Below are positions 1-4,892 of a stretch of DNA of 5,110 bases, in pieces. Position 1 is the stretch's first letter; every line of letters starts with the position of its first letter. Source of the DNA: an uncultured Campylobacter sp. GTDB lineage: Bacteria; Campylobacterota; Campylobacteria; Campylobacterales; Campylobacteraceae. The DNA lies in NCBI RefSeq assembly GCF_937997465.1, contig NZ_CALKTQ010000192.1:1-5110 (forward strand), written 5' to 3'. The notes below the pieces were generated by a model, which worked only from the letters and a program-made list of their open reading frames with translations, was not told the DNA's origin and made no database searches. The translations under genes were made by a program, and so were the position numbers.

Positions 1-513
1 AAAAGCCGCCGCCAGCCCCGCGATAGGATGGCGTCCAAAGCCCGCAAACAAAATAGCCCCGAGCGGTATCAGTACGACGTAGCCGACTGAGGAGGCGACA
101 TTTGACATTACGCCCAAAAAGATCACGATAGGAGTTACCCATTTTTTAGACGATTTTAGAGCGATTTTTTTAACTAGCGCCGACAAAAGCCCGGCCTTAT
201 CCGCCACGCCGATACCTAAAATGATCGCAAAAACCACGCCAAGCGGATAAAAACCGGTGAAGTTTTTAAGCACGGACGAAACAAAAGTTCTGATACTATC
301 AGCCGAGAGCAAATTTACGACGTTTGCGCTTAGCTGCGAGATCTGGCCGTCCTTGATGGCCTGATAGCTGACACCCACGCCAAGCCTCTCTAGCACAAAC
401 GATAGCAAAATCGTAATAACAGAAAGATAGACAAAAAGCATGGTTGGATTTGGCAGCTTGTTGCCGAATTTTTCGATAAAACTTAAGATCGATCCGCTAT
501 TTTTATTGTCCAT
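1..513 (-). CDS. AbgT-family transporter, N-terminal 171 residues (partial)
   Basis: Inner-membrane transporter of the AbgT family, whose characterised members import p-aminobenzoyl-glutamate (E. coli AbgT) or export sulfonamide-type antimetabolites (MtrF, YdaH). The 171 visible residues are about one third of the usual 500 or so; the rest lies beyond the left edge. Diagnostic matches are an amphipathic start running into GNKLPNPTMLFVYL (residues 17-30), a loop of about 45 residues, the segment NFTGFYPLGVVFAIILGIG (84-102) followed by VADKAGL, then SNVASSVGYVVLIPLGAILF (137-156) and FGRHPIAGLAAAF (159-171). Hydrophobic segments fall at about 24-41, 90-103 and 127-158. The ATG start follows AGGA (518-521, minus strand) with a 4-nt spacer, and that SD overlaps the stop codon of the GyrI-like gene, so the two are probably coupled. 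It is the last visible gene of the operon. The family call is firm; the substrate and direction of transport are not visible. Confidence 0.9.
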   Translation of the reverse strand, partial: MDNKNSGSILSFIEKFGNKLPNPTMLFVYLSVITILLSFVLERLGVGVSYQAIKDGQISQLSANVVNLLSADSIRTFVSSVLKNFTGFYPLGVVFAIILGIGVADKAGLLSALVKKIALKSSKKWVTPIVIFLGVMSNVASSVGYVVLIPLGAILFAGFGRHPIAGLAAAF

Positions 514-519
514 TTTTTC

Positions 520-936
520 CTAATCTAAAATAGATATAAAAATTTTTATCTCGTCGCTGCCGTAAAGCTCAAAATCCGTTTCGTAGGCTCTTTTTAGCTT
601 TGAGCTTTCAAAATATTTCCAAATTTCTCCCCAAAATTTCGCTACGTTATGCGGCTCGCATGGAAAGCTAAAAACAGCGTATTTTCCGCTTTTTATCTCT
701 AAAATTTCACCGCCCAAACAAAGCGACTTCGTACCGATAAATAAATCATAAAGCCCGTTTACGCCGTTTTCGTAACTACAATAAACGCCGTAAATTTCGC
801 TTTTACCTTCATAAAATTCTTTTGTAAATTTAGCCCACAAGGCCGGGATTTTACCGTCGCCGTTTATCTCGTCGGTGTTTTTGGTACGAGTTTTTAGTCC
901 GTAAATTTTAAAACCATCTACCGCTAAAATTTCCAC
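520..936 (-). CDS. GyrI-like / Cass2-type stand-alone effector-binding domain protein
   Basis: A 138-residue cytoplasmic protein that is one GyrI-like (AraC-type effector-binding) domain without a DNA-binding domain, closest in pattern to the integron-associated Cass2 effector-binding proteins. Visible family features are FKIYGLKTRTKN (9-20), LW (33-34), YGVYCSYE (49-56) followed by GLYDLFIG (61-68), GKYAVFSF (84-91), FWGEIWKYF (101-109) and RAYETDFELY (116-125), where the acidic residue in DFE is the position usually lining the ligand pocket. Relatives bind cationic or aromatic small molecules; some GyrI-like proteins are reported to hydrolyse cyclopropanoid toxins. The start is GTG (934-936), supported by AAGGAG at 942-947. 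It lies 2 bp after the preceding gene and 6 bp before the AbgT transporter, which suggests a ligand shared with the transporter. That link is inferred from position only; the natural ligand is unknown. Confidence 0.82.
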   Translation of the reverse strand: MEILAVDGFKIYGLKTRTKNTDEINGDGKIPALWAKFTKEFYEGKSEIYGVYCSYENGVNGLYDLFIGTKSLCLGGEILEIKSGKYAVFSFPCEPHNVAKFWGEIWKYFESSKLKRAYETDFELYGSDEIKIFISILD

Positions 937-938
937 GA

Positions 939-1412
939 CTACTCCTTGTCGCCTTTAAAATTTTCAACCGCTTTGTTCCACATGAGCTTGTATTTTCGTT
1001 TTAAAAACTCGACTTCATCTTGAGAATTTTTTAGCTGCTTTGTAAGCGTTTCGACCGTTTTTCTATCCTCGTCGTAGAGCTCTTGCATCGAGATTAACGC
1101 TTCTTTTAAAAATTTATTTTCGTTGCGCAGGGTCTCTAGCGTCTCGTCTTTGGCATCAAGCACCTTTTCGTGTAAATTCAGTATCGTACCGATCGTCTTT
1201 TCCACGAAGCTAAAGCCATCCGCGCCGATCTGGGGCGCAGGTACGGCCACGACGCTAGGCACCACGCTCATGGTACCCTGGCTAGCCTCTATGAGGATCT
1301 CGCCGCCTTCTTCTTTCGTATTTAGCACGCCGCGGTTTATCATCCCCTCGATCACCTCGCGCTCTAGGTGCACGAGCTTGCAAAATTCGTCTATGCTTAA
1401 GTATGTCTGCAT
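939..1412 (-). CDS. Hypothetical protein, HTH-like N-terminus plus long coiled coil (DUF3972-like)
   Basis: A 157-residue soluble protein of unknown function. I assign it tentatively to the epsilonproteobacterial DUF3972 group, because it occupies the place after purE held in C. jejuni by hypothetical Cj0703 (from memory). Residues 1-43 read like a small winged-helix or MerR/excisionase-type module: YLSIDEFCKLVHLEREVIEG (4-23), a short turn, MINRGVL, then a strand GGEILIEA (37-44). Residues 45-66 are a low-complexity Val/Ala/Pro linker. Residues 68-152 form a strongly charged heptad-rich coiled coil (for example LHEKVLDAKDETLETLRNEN, 80-99). There is no signal peptide or membrane segment. The ATG is preceded by AAGGAG (1418-1423), which overlaps the purE stop codon, with 10 bp between the genes. 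The architecture suggests a dimeric DNA- or protein-binding factor, but no function can be assigned. The coding call is firm; the family name is not. Confidence 0.85.
   Translation of the reverse strand: MQTYLSIDEFCKLVHLEREVIEGMINRGVLNTKEEGGEILIEASQGTMSVVPSVVAVPAPQIGADGFSFVEKTIGTILNLHEKVLDAKDETLETLRNENKFLKEALISMQELYDEDRKTVETLTKQLKNSQDEVEFLKRKYKLMWNKAVENFKGDKE
942..947 (-). promoter_or_regulatory. Shine-Dalgarno AAGGAG deciding the GTG start of the GyrI-like gene
   Basis: AAGGAG on the minus strand lies 5 nt before the GTG at 934-936. It is formed by the last two codons (AAG GAG) of the upstream coiled-coil gene just before its TAG stop. The position supports the GTG as the true start and implies translational coupling between the two genes. 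Confidence 0.7.
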
Positions 1413-1422
1413 ATTTGCTCCT

Positions 1423-1920
1423 TTAGGCGAGTAAAACTTCCACCTTCGCCGAGTCCTCTTCTACCTGCTTGGCTTTCGCCGCTCGGTCGGCTTTTAGCAT
1501 TTCGTCTAGATTTTGGTCGTTTAGGGCTAAAATTTGCAGTGCCAGATAGGCTGCATTTACTGCGCCGGCCTTACCGATAGCCACGGTGCCCACAGGCATG
1601 CCGCCGGGCATCTGCACGGTCGAATAAAGCGCATCCACGCCGCTAAGCGCGGAGCCTGCCATCGGTATGCCGATCACCGGGCGAGTGGTGTTTGCCGCGA
1701 TAGCGCCCGCTAAATGCGCCGCCATGCCGGCTGCCGCGATAAATACCTGCGCGCCCTTTTCCTCGGCCGCGGCGACGTATTCGCTCGTTCGCTTCGGGCT
1801 TCTGTGCGCGGAACTGATGATCAGCTCGTAAGGGACGTTAAATTTTTCAAGCACCTTTGCCGCCTCGCTAACTACGTCGTAGTCGCTTTTGCTTCCCATT
1901 ATTATAGATACGAATTTCAT
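1423..1920 (-). CDS. purE: 5-(carboxyamino)imidazole ribonucleotide mutase PurE
   Basis: Cytosolic enzyme of de novo purine synthesis that converts N5-carboxyaminoimidazole ribonucleotide to 4-carboxyaminoimidazole ribonucleotide; the family forms octamers. The 165-residue length is normal for class I PurE. Visible hallmarks are the phosphate/substrate-binding GSKSDYDV (9-16), the catalytic loop SAHRSP with His39 (37-42), AGMAAHLAG (64-72), PVIGIPM (81-87), ALSGVDALYSTVQMPGG (91-107) and PVGTVAIGKAGAVNAA (109-124). SAHR rather than SAHK points to the bacterial class I mutase that normally works with PurK, not the class II AIR carboxylase. The last 25 or so residues are a charged Lys/Glu/Ala-rich helix. 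The ATG overlaps the TGA stop of the upstream U32 gene (ATGA) and has its own SD, AGAGGA at 1927-1932. The central part is GC-rich (42 of 60 bases in 1561-1620). Confidence 0.97.
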   Translation of the reverse strand: MKFVSIIMGSKSDYDVVSEAAKVLEKFNVPYELIISSAHRSPKRTSEYVAAAEEKGAQVFIAAAGMAAHLAGAIAANTTRPVIGIPMAGSALSGVDALYSTVQMPGGMPVGTVAIGKAGAVNAAYLALQILALNDQNLDEMLKADRAAKAKQVEEDSAKVEVLLA

Positions 1921-3179
1921 TTTATTTCCTCTCTTAAAAAGCTAAATTTAGGCAACTTCGCGCCCAAATTTACTTCGTTTTCGTTGCCGCTGTGGATTTC
2001 TGCTATTTCCTTGCCTTTTTTGGTTACGAGCTTTTTAAATTTGATAAATTTCTTGCCGTCGCGACCGAAAATTTGCGATATTTCGCTCTCGCACTCATCT
2101 ATCTGAGCGCCCAGGGGAGCCACTATCTCATACTCATTGCCTGGGAAAATTTTATACTTGCATTTAAAAAACTCGCCGTCTAAAGTCAAAGCGTTTACCT
2201 GATGTGTGCCCTCCTCTAGGCTACTAGCGTGATTTTGCGTATCAGCCTTTTCAAACGGACGATTTACCAGGTAGCCGTCGGTAAAGCCGCGATTTTTTAG
2301 CGTATTTAGCTCATCGGCGTAAATTTGCGCGTCAAATTTGCCCGCCACCGCATCGTCAACGGCCATACGGTAGGCTCTAGTCGCGCAGGCGGCGTAGTAT
2401 TCGCTTTTCGTGCGGCCTTCGATTTTTAGGCTATCGACCGCGCCGCTTTCGATGATATCTTTGATGTGCGCGGATAAATTTAAATCCTTCGAGTTCATCA
2501 CGTACGTGCCGCCTTCTTCGTCCTCTTCTAGGTGAAACAGCGTTCCGCTTTCGGGATTTTTGGCGTAGAGTTCGTATTTAAACCTGCAGTCGTTGGCGCA
2601 GCTGCCGCGGTTTGATTGGCGGCCGCTTTGCACTGCGCTAACCAAACAGCGCCCCGAATACGCAAAGCACATCGAGCCGTGCACAAAAATTTCGATATCC
2701 AGCGTCGGGATTTGCTCTTTTATTTTCACGACGTCTTTTAGGCTCATTTCGCGCGCCACGACGATACGTTTTGCACCCATTTCGTGGTAGATTTTAGCGT
2801 CAAGCACATTCATGACGTTTGCCTGCGTCGAGAGATGGATCTCGATGTCGGGGGCTATTTCTTTTGCCAGGCTCATGACGCCAGGAGTCGCGATGATAAA
2901 GGCATCGGGCTTCATCGCCGATATCGTTTGCAGGTGGCGTTTTAGCGGCTCGATTTGTGAATTAAAAGGAAACGCATTTACCGTCGCGTAAAATTTCTTT
3001 CCCTTTGCGTGCGTGTACTCGATGGCTTCTTTAAAGCTTTCTAGGTTAAATTCGCGCGCTGAACGAGTGCGAAGCGAAAAGCTCGCAACAGAAGCGTAAA
3101 CCGCGTCTGCACCGTACTCTAGGGCTATTTTTAGCTTGGTTAAATTTCCTGCTGGGGATAAAAGCTCGGGCTTTTTCAC
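1917..3179 (-). CDS. U32 peptidase-family protein, TrhP/YegQ-like (tRNA U34 hydroxylation)
   Basis: A 420-residue cytosolic member of the U32 'peptidase' family. The closest pattern is E. coli TrhP (YegQ), which is needed for 5-hydroxyuridine at tRNA position 34; the H. pylori counterpart was historically called collagenase PrtC. A TIM-barrel-like N-terminus begins KPELLSPAGN (3-12) and YGADAVYAS (22-30). The U32 signature EIFVHGSMC...GRCLVS spans 163-181. Four cysteines (171, 178, 194, 198), in SMC, GRC and GSCANDC, are the set expected to hold an iron-sulfur cluster. KIEGRTKSEYYAA (252-264) and NRGFTDGYL (296-304) are also typical, and the C-terminal beta domain covers about 340-415. The start is GTG (3177-3179), overlapping the cheZ stop as GTGA. 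Upstream there is only a weak GGG and no clear SD, so translation probably depends on ribosomes finishing cheZ. The next in-frame Met is at residue 89, too late to be the start. Protease activity is doubtful; the tRNA role is inferred from the family. Confidence 0.93.
   Translation of the reverse strand: MKKPELLSPAGNLTKLKIALEYGADAVYASVASFSLRTRSAREFNLESFKEAIEYTHAKGKKFYATVNAFPFNSQIEPLKRHLQTISAMKPDAFIIATPGVMSLAKEIAPDIEIHLSTQANVMNVLDAKIYHEMGAKRIVVAREMSLKDVVKIKEQIPTLDIEIFVHGSMCFAYSGRCLVSAVQSGRQSNRGSCANDCRFKYELYAKNPESGTLFHLEEDEEGGTYVMNSKDLNLSAHIKDIIESGAVDSLKIEGRTKSEYYAACATRAYRMAVDDAVAGKFDAQIYADELNTLKNRGFTDGYLVNRPFEKADTQNHASSLEEGTHQVNALTLDGEFFKCKYKIFPGNEYEIVAPLGAQIDECESEISQIFGRDGKKFIKFKKLVTKKGKEIAEIHSGNENEVNLGAKLPKFSFLREEIK
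3176..3179 (-). promoter_or_regulatory. GTGA stop/start overlap of cheZ and the U32 gene
   Basis: On the minus strand GTGA contains both the GTG start of the U32 gene and the TGA stop of cheZ. The preceding 16 nt lack a purine-rich SD (best match is TTGGGC), so termination-reinitiation coupling is the likely mode of translation. The equivalent ATGA overlap at 1917-1920 joins the U32 gene to purE, but that one has a good SD. Confidence 0.7.
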
Positions 3180-3904
3180 TTTTTGCCCAAACTTTCGATT
3201 AGAGCCTCGATATCGTCGTTACTGACGAGATTTTCGGTGTGCGTATCGCCCGCGATATGTACGGCCGAGGCCACGCGCTTCTCGTCGTCGATCTTGCCCT
3301 CAAACAGACTGCTCATATACTTGCTAAGCGCGCGCATGACGTTGATAACGCGCTCTATCTTTTGACGGTGGATGTCTTGATACTGCATCATATCCATCGC
3401 CATCATTATCTCATCCTCGGCCATCCTGACGTTATCTAGCGTCGTTTCTGCAGAGCTTTTTAGTGCGTTATTTTTCTCTAGCGCCTCGGAAAAAGCGGCG
3501 ATATTTGGGAATTTTTCGTGTAGTTTGGTAAAAATTTCGATATTAGCCTCTATACCGCTGATAATCTCGTTAAGTCCGTTCTCCGCGTCCATAGAGAAGT
3601 TATTGATCGCGTCAAGCTTGTCAAACATCTGCGTGGCTTTTTCCTCGCTGTCCTTTGTGACGTCGTCTAGCTGATGAACCATCTTGTGATCATCCGTCGG
3701 TGGAGGCGGAGGCCACGATATGTTTGAGGATGCTCTATAGTCGCCGTCAAATTTAACGCCATCATCTTTGCGCTCCGCTACTTCTTTGTCGGCAGCATTT
3801 AGGTCTAAATTTTCATCTCCGCTAGCTTGCGCGTCGTTCTCGTCTGCAGCGACGACGTCATCCAGATCGCGCGCCATCAAGGCGTCAAGTTCTTCTTGCG
3901 TCAT
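3176..3904 (-). CDS. cheZ: Chemotaxis protein phosphatase CheZ (epsilonproteobacterial type)
   Basis: Cytosolic phosphatase that removes the phosphate from CheY-P and so ends the flagellar switching signal. The 242-residue length is near normal. The catalytic helix carries QYQDIHRQKIERV (174-186), with Asp177 and Gln181 in the D-x3-Q arrangement of E. coli CheZ Asp143/Gln147. The C-terminus SNDDIEALIESLGKK (228-242) looks like the CheY-P-binding tail (E. coli ends in DDLLDSLGF). Residues 76-200 are largely helical and would form the four-helix-bundle hairpin. The N-terminus TQEELDALMARDLDD (2-16) resembles the CheY-binding peptide at the start of FliM, followed by an acidic disordered stretch (17-60) and a run of five prolines after Trp64 (65-69). 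The ATG is preceded by AGGAG (3910-3914). It is the first gene of a six-gene operon and, as in H. pylori HP0170-HP0169, abuts a U32 gene. The family call is well supported. Confidence 0.93.
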   Translation of the reverse strand: MTQEELDALMARDLDDVVAADENDAQASGDENLDLNAADKEVAERKDDGVKFDGDYRASSNISWPPPPPTDDHKMVHQLDDVTKDSEEKATQMFDKLDAINNFSMDAENGLNEIISGIEANIEIFTKLHEKFPNIAAFSEALEKNNALKSSAETTLDNVRMAEDEIMMAMDMMQYQDIHRQKIERVINVMRALSKYMSSLFEGKIDDEKRVASAVHIAGDTHTENLVSNDDIEALIESLGKK

Positions 3905-3932
3905 AAAAACTCCTATTTAAATTTAGGCTGAT

Positions 3933-3938
3933 GATATA
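3933..3938 (-). promoter_or_regulatory. Candidate -10 element of the cheZ operon promoter
   Basis: The minus strand reads TTTTTTATATCATCAG here; TATATC is the best match to a sigma-70 -10 box in the region, downstream of a T-rich stretch of the kind that replaces the -35 box in Campylobacter. Transcription would start near 3926, giving a leader of about 22 nt. I see no sigma-54 or sigma-28 consensus, so cheZ appears to be housekeeping-controlled. This is pattern inference only. Confidence 0.35.
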
Positions 3939-4000
3939 AAAAATTAACGAAATGTAAGTTTAAAAAGCGAATTTTATCCTTAAATTTATCAAATTTTAGG

Positions 4001-4006
4001 TAGCAT
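4001..4006 (+). promoter_or_regulatory. Candidate -10 element of the PHP phosphatase gene
   Basis: TAGCAT follows the T-rich stretch AAATTTTAGG on the plus strand. Transcription would begin near 4013 and give a leader of about 15 nt including the SD AAGGA (4018-4022). The match to TATAAT is only moderate (TA..AT kept). Confidence 0.25.
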
Positions 4007-4027
4007 CTCGGAAATAAAAGGACGAAA

Positions 4028-4807
4028 ATGAAAGTCGATCTTCACAACCACACTCCGCTTTGCAAACACGCCGTAGATGAGCCCAGGCAGTACGTTTTAA
4101 GCGCGATAAATTCGGGCTGCGAGTATTTTGGATTTAGCGATCACGCGCCGATGAAATTTGACGAAGCGTACCGCATGGAGTTTTCGCAGATGGACGCTTA
4201 CGAGAGCGAAATTTTGCGCCTCAGAGACGAATTTGACGGACGGATCAAAATTTTGCTCGGTTACGAAGTCGATTTTTTAGAGGGCTTTATGGACGAGCGG
4301 GTTTTAGCGCGCAAGGTTGATTACCTAATCGGTTCGGTGCATTTTTTAGGCGGTTGGGGCTTTGACAATCCCGAATTTATCGGCGAATACGAAAAACGCG
4401 ACATAGATCAAATTTGGCGGGATTATTTTTACTGTATCGAGAAAATGGCAAAGTCGGGCAAATTTGACATCGTCGGGCATTTGGATTTGCTAAAAGTATT
4501 TAAATTTATGCCAAAAATAGACGTTAGACTCCTCGCCAAAGACGCCATCAATGCAATAAGAAAGGCAAATTTGACGGTCGAGATAAATGCAGCCGGTTTT
4601 AGAAAACCGATCGGTGAGCAGTATCCCAGCGTAAATTTACTAGAAATGATCGCCGAAAAAGACATACCTATTACGTTTGGCTCGGACGCGCACGCAAAAG
4701 ATCAAGTCGGTCTAAACGGCGAAAAATGCGAGCAAATCGCTAGAAATTTGGGCTTTAGCAAGTGTGCAGTATTTAAAAACCGCGACAGAGAATTTGTAAA
4801 ATTTTAG
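4028..4807 (+). CDS. PHP-domain phosphoesterase, histidinol-phosphatase HisJ family
   Basis: A 259-residue cytosolic metal-dependent phosphatase of the PHP superfamily. The HisJ/HisK family removes phosphate from L-histidinol phosphate in histidine synthesis. Candidate metal ligands appear in the expected order: His6 and His8 (DLHNHT), His14 after Cys12 (CKH), Asp38-His39 (FSDHAPM), Glu80 (LLGYEVDFLEG), His105 (IGSVHFLG), His151 and Asp153 (IVGHLDL), and Asp220 with His222 (FGSDAHA). EINAAGFRKPIGEQYPS (185-201) is also typical of the HisJ group. The length is normal, so the gene looks intact and active. The ATG follows AAGGA at 4018-4022 with a 5-nt spacer. It is transcribed alone, divergently from cheZ and 85 bp before glnA. 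Another phosphomonoester substrate is possible, because Campylobacter usually also encodes a HisB-type phosphatase elsewhere. The family is secure; the substrate is less so. Confidence 0.9.
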   Translation: MKVDLHNHTPLCKHAVDEPRQYVLSAINSGCEYFGFSDHAPMKFDEAYRMEFSQMDAYESEILRLRDEFDGRIKILLGYEVDFLEGFMDERVLARKVDYLIGSVHFLGGWGFDNPEFIGEYEKRDIDQIWRDYFYCIEKMAKSGKFDIVGHLDLLKVFKFMPKIDVRLLAKDAINAIRKANLTVEINAAGFRKPIGEQYPSVNLLEMIAEKDIPITFGSDAHAKDQVGLNGEKCEQIARNLGFSKCAVFKNRDREFVKF

Positions 4808-4852
4808 ATCGGGTAGAAAAAATTATTTAAATTAATCTTAAAAGTAAAATTT

Positions 4853-4858
4853 TATGAT
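4853..4858 (+). promoter_or_regulatory. Candidate -10 element of the glnA promoter
   Basis: TATGAT (five of six to TATAAT) lies in the 85-bp gap between the PHP gene and glnA. It follows an A/T-rich tract with T-rich blocks, as in Campylobacter sigma-70 promoters, and overlaps the end of the 10-bp palindrome TAAAATTTTA (4845-4854). A start near 4865 gives a leader of about 28 nt ending in the SD AGGAG at 4882-4886. No GG-N10-GC sigma-54 motif is present. Confidence 0.45.
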
Positions 4859-4892
4859 AAAATTACGAAATCAATAAACACAGGAGCGAAAA

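Larger units (their letters stand above)
3905..4027. other. AT-rich divergent intergenic region
   Basis: 123 bp separate the divergently transcribed cheZ operon (leftward) and PHP phosphatase gene (rightward). It contains both SD sequences (AGGAG on the minus strand at 3910-3914; AAGGA on the plus strand at 4018-4022), candidate -10 elements for both directions, and two copies of the 8-bp palindrome TAAATTTA (3918-3925 and 3981-3988). No ORF, hairpin terminator or small-RNA structure is evident. Confidence 0.75.

Noticed and set aside
1123..1434. Plus-strand ORF of 103 codons
   Set aside because: It lies antisense to the coiled-coil gene and the end of purE, shows a Ser-rich mirror-frame composition with no recognisable domain, and overlaps genes with clear SDs and family matches.
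1714..2106. Plus-strand ORF of 130 codons, and the smaller 1992-2183 and 2593-2790 ORFs
   Set aside because: All are antisense to purE or the U32 gene, whose conserved motifs occupy these bases. The translated products look like no protein family.
3183..3439. Two short plus-strand ORFs within cheZ
   Set aside because: They are shadows of the cheZ reading frame; the catalytic D-x3-Q helix and the C-terminal tail are encoded here on the minus strand.
3960..3985. Possible sigma-54 promoter (GG...GC) upstream of cheZ on the minus strand
   Set aside because: The GG and GC in GGATAAAATTCGC are 9 nt apart instead of 10, and the flanking bases do not match the sigma-54 consensus.
4429..4665. Minus-strand ORF of 78 codons within the PHP gene
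   Set aside because: It overlaps the conserved His151/Asp153 region of the PHP phosphatase on the plus strand and has no SD or family match.
4808..4892. Terminator or small RNA between the PHP gene and glnA
   Set aside because: Only AT palindromes are present; there is no GC-rich stem followed by a T run, so read-through from the PHP gene into glnA cannot be excluded.
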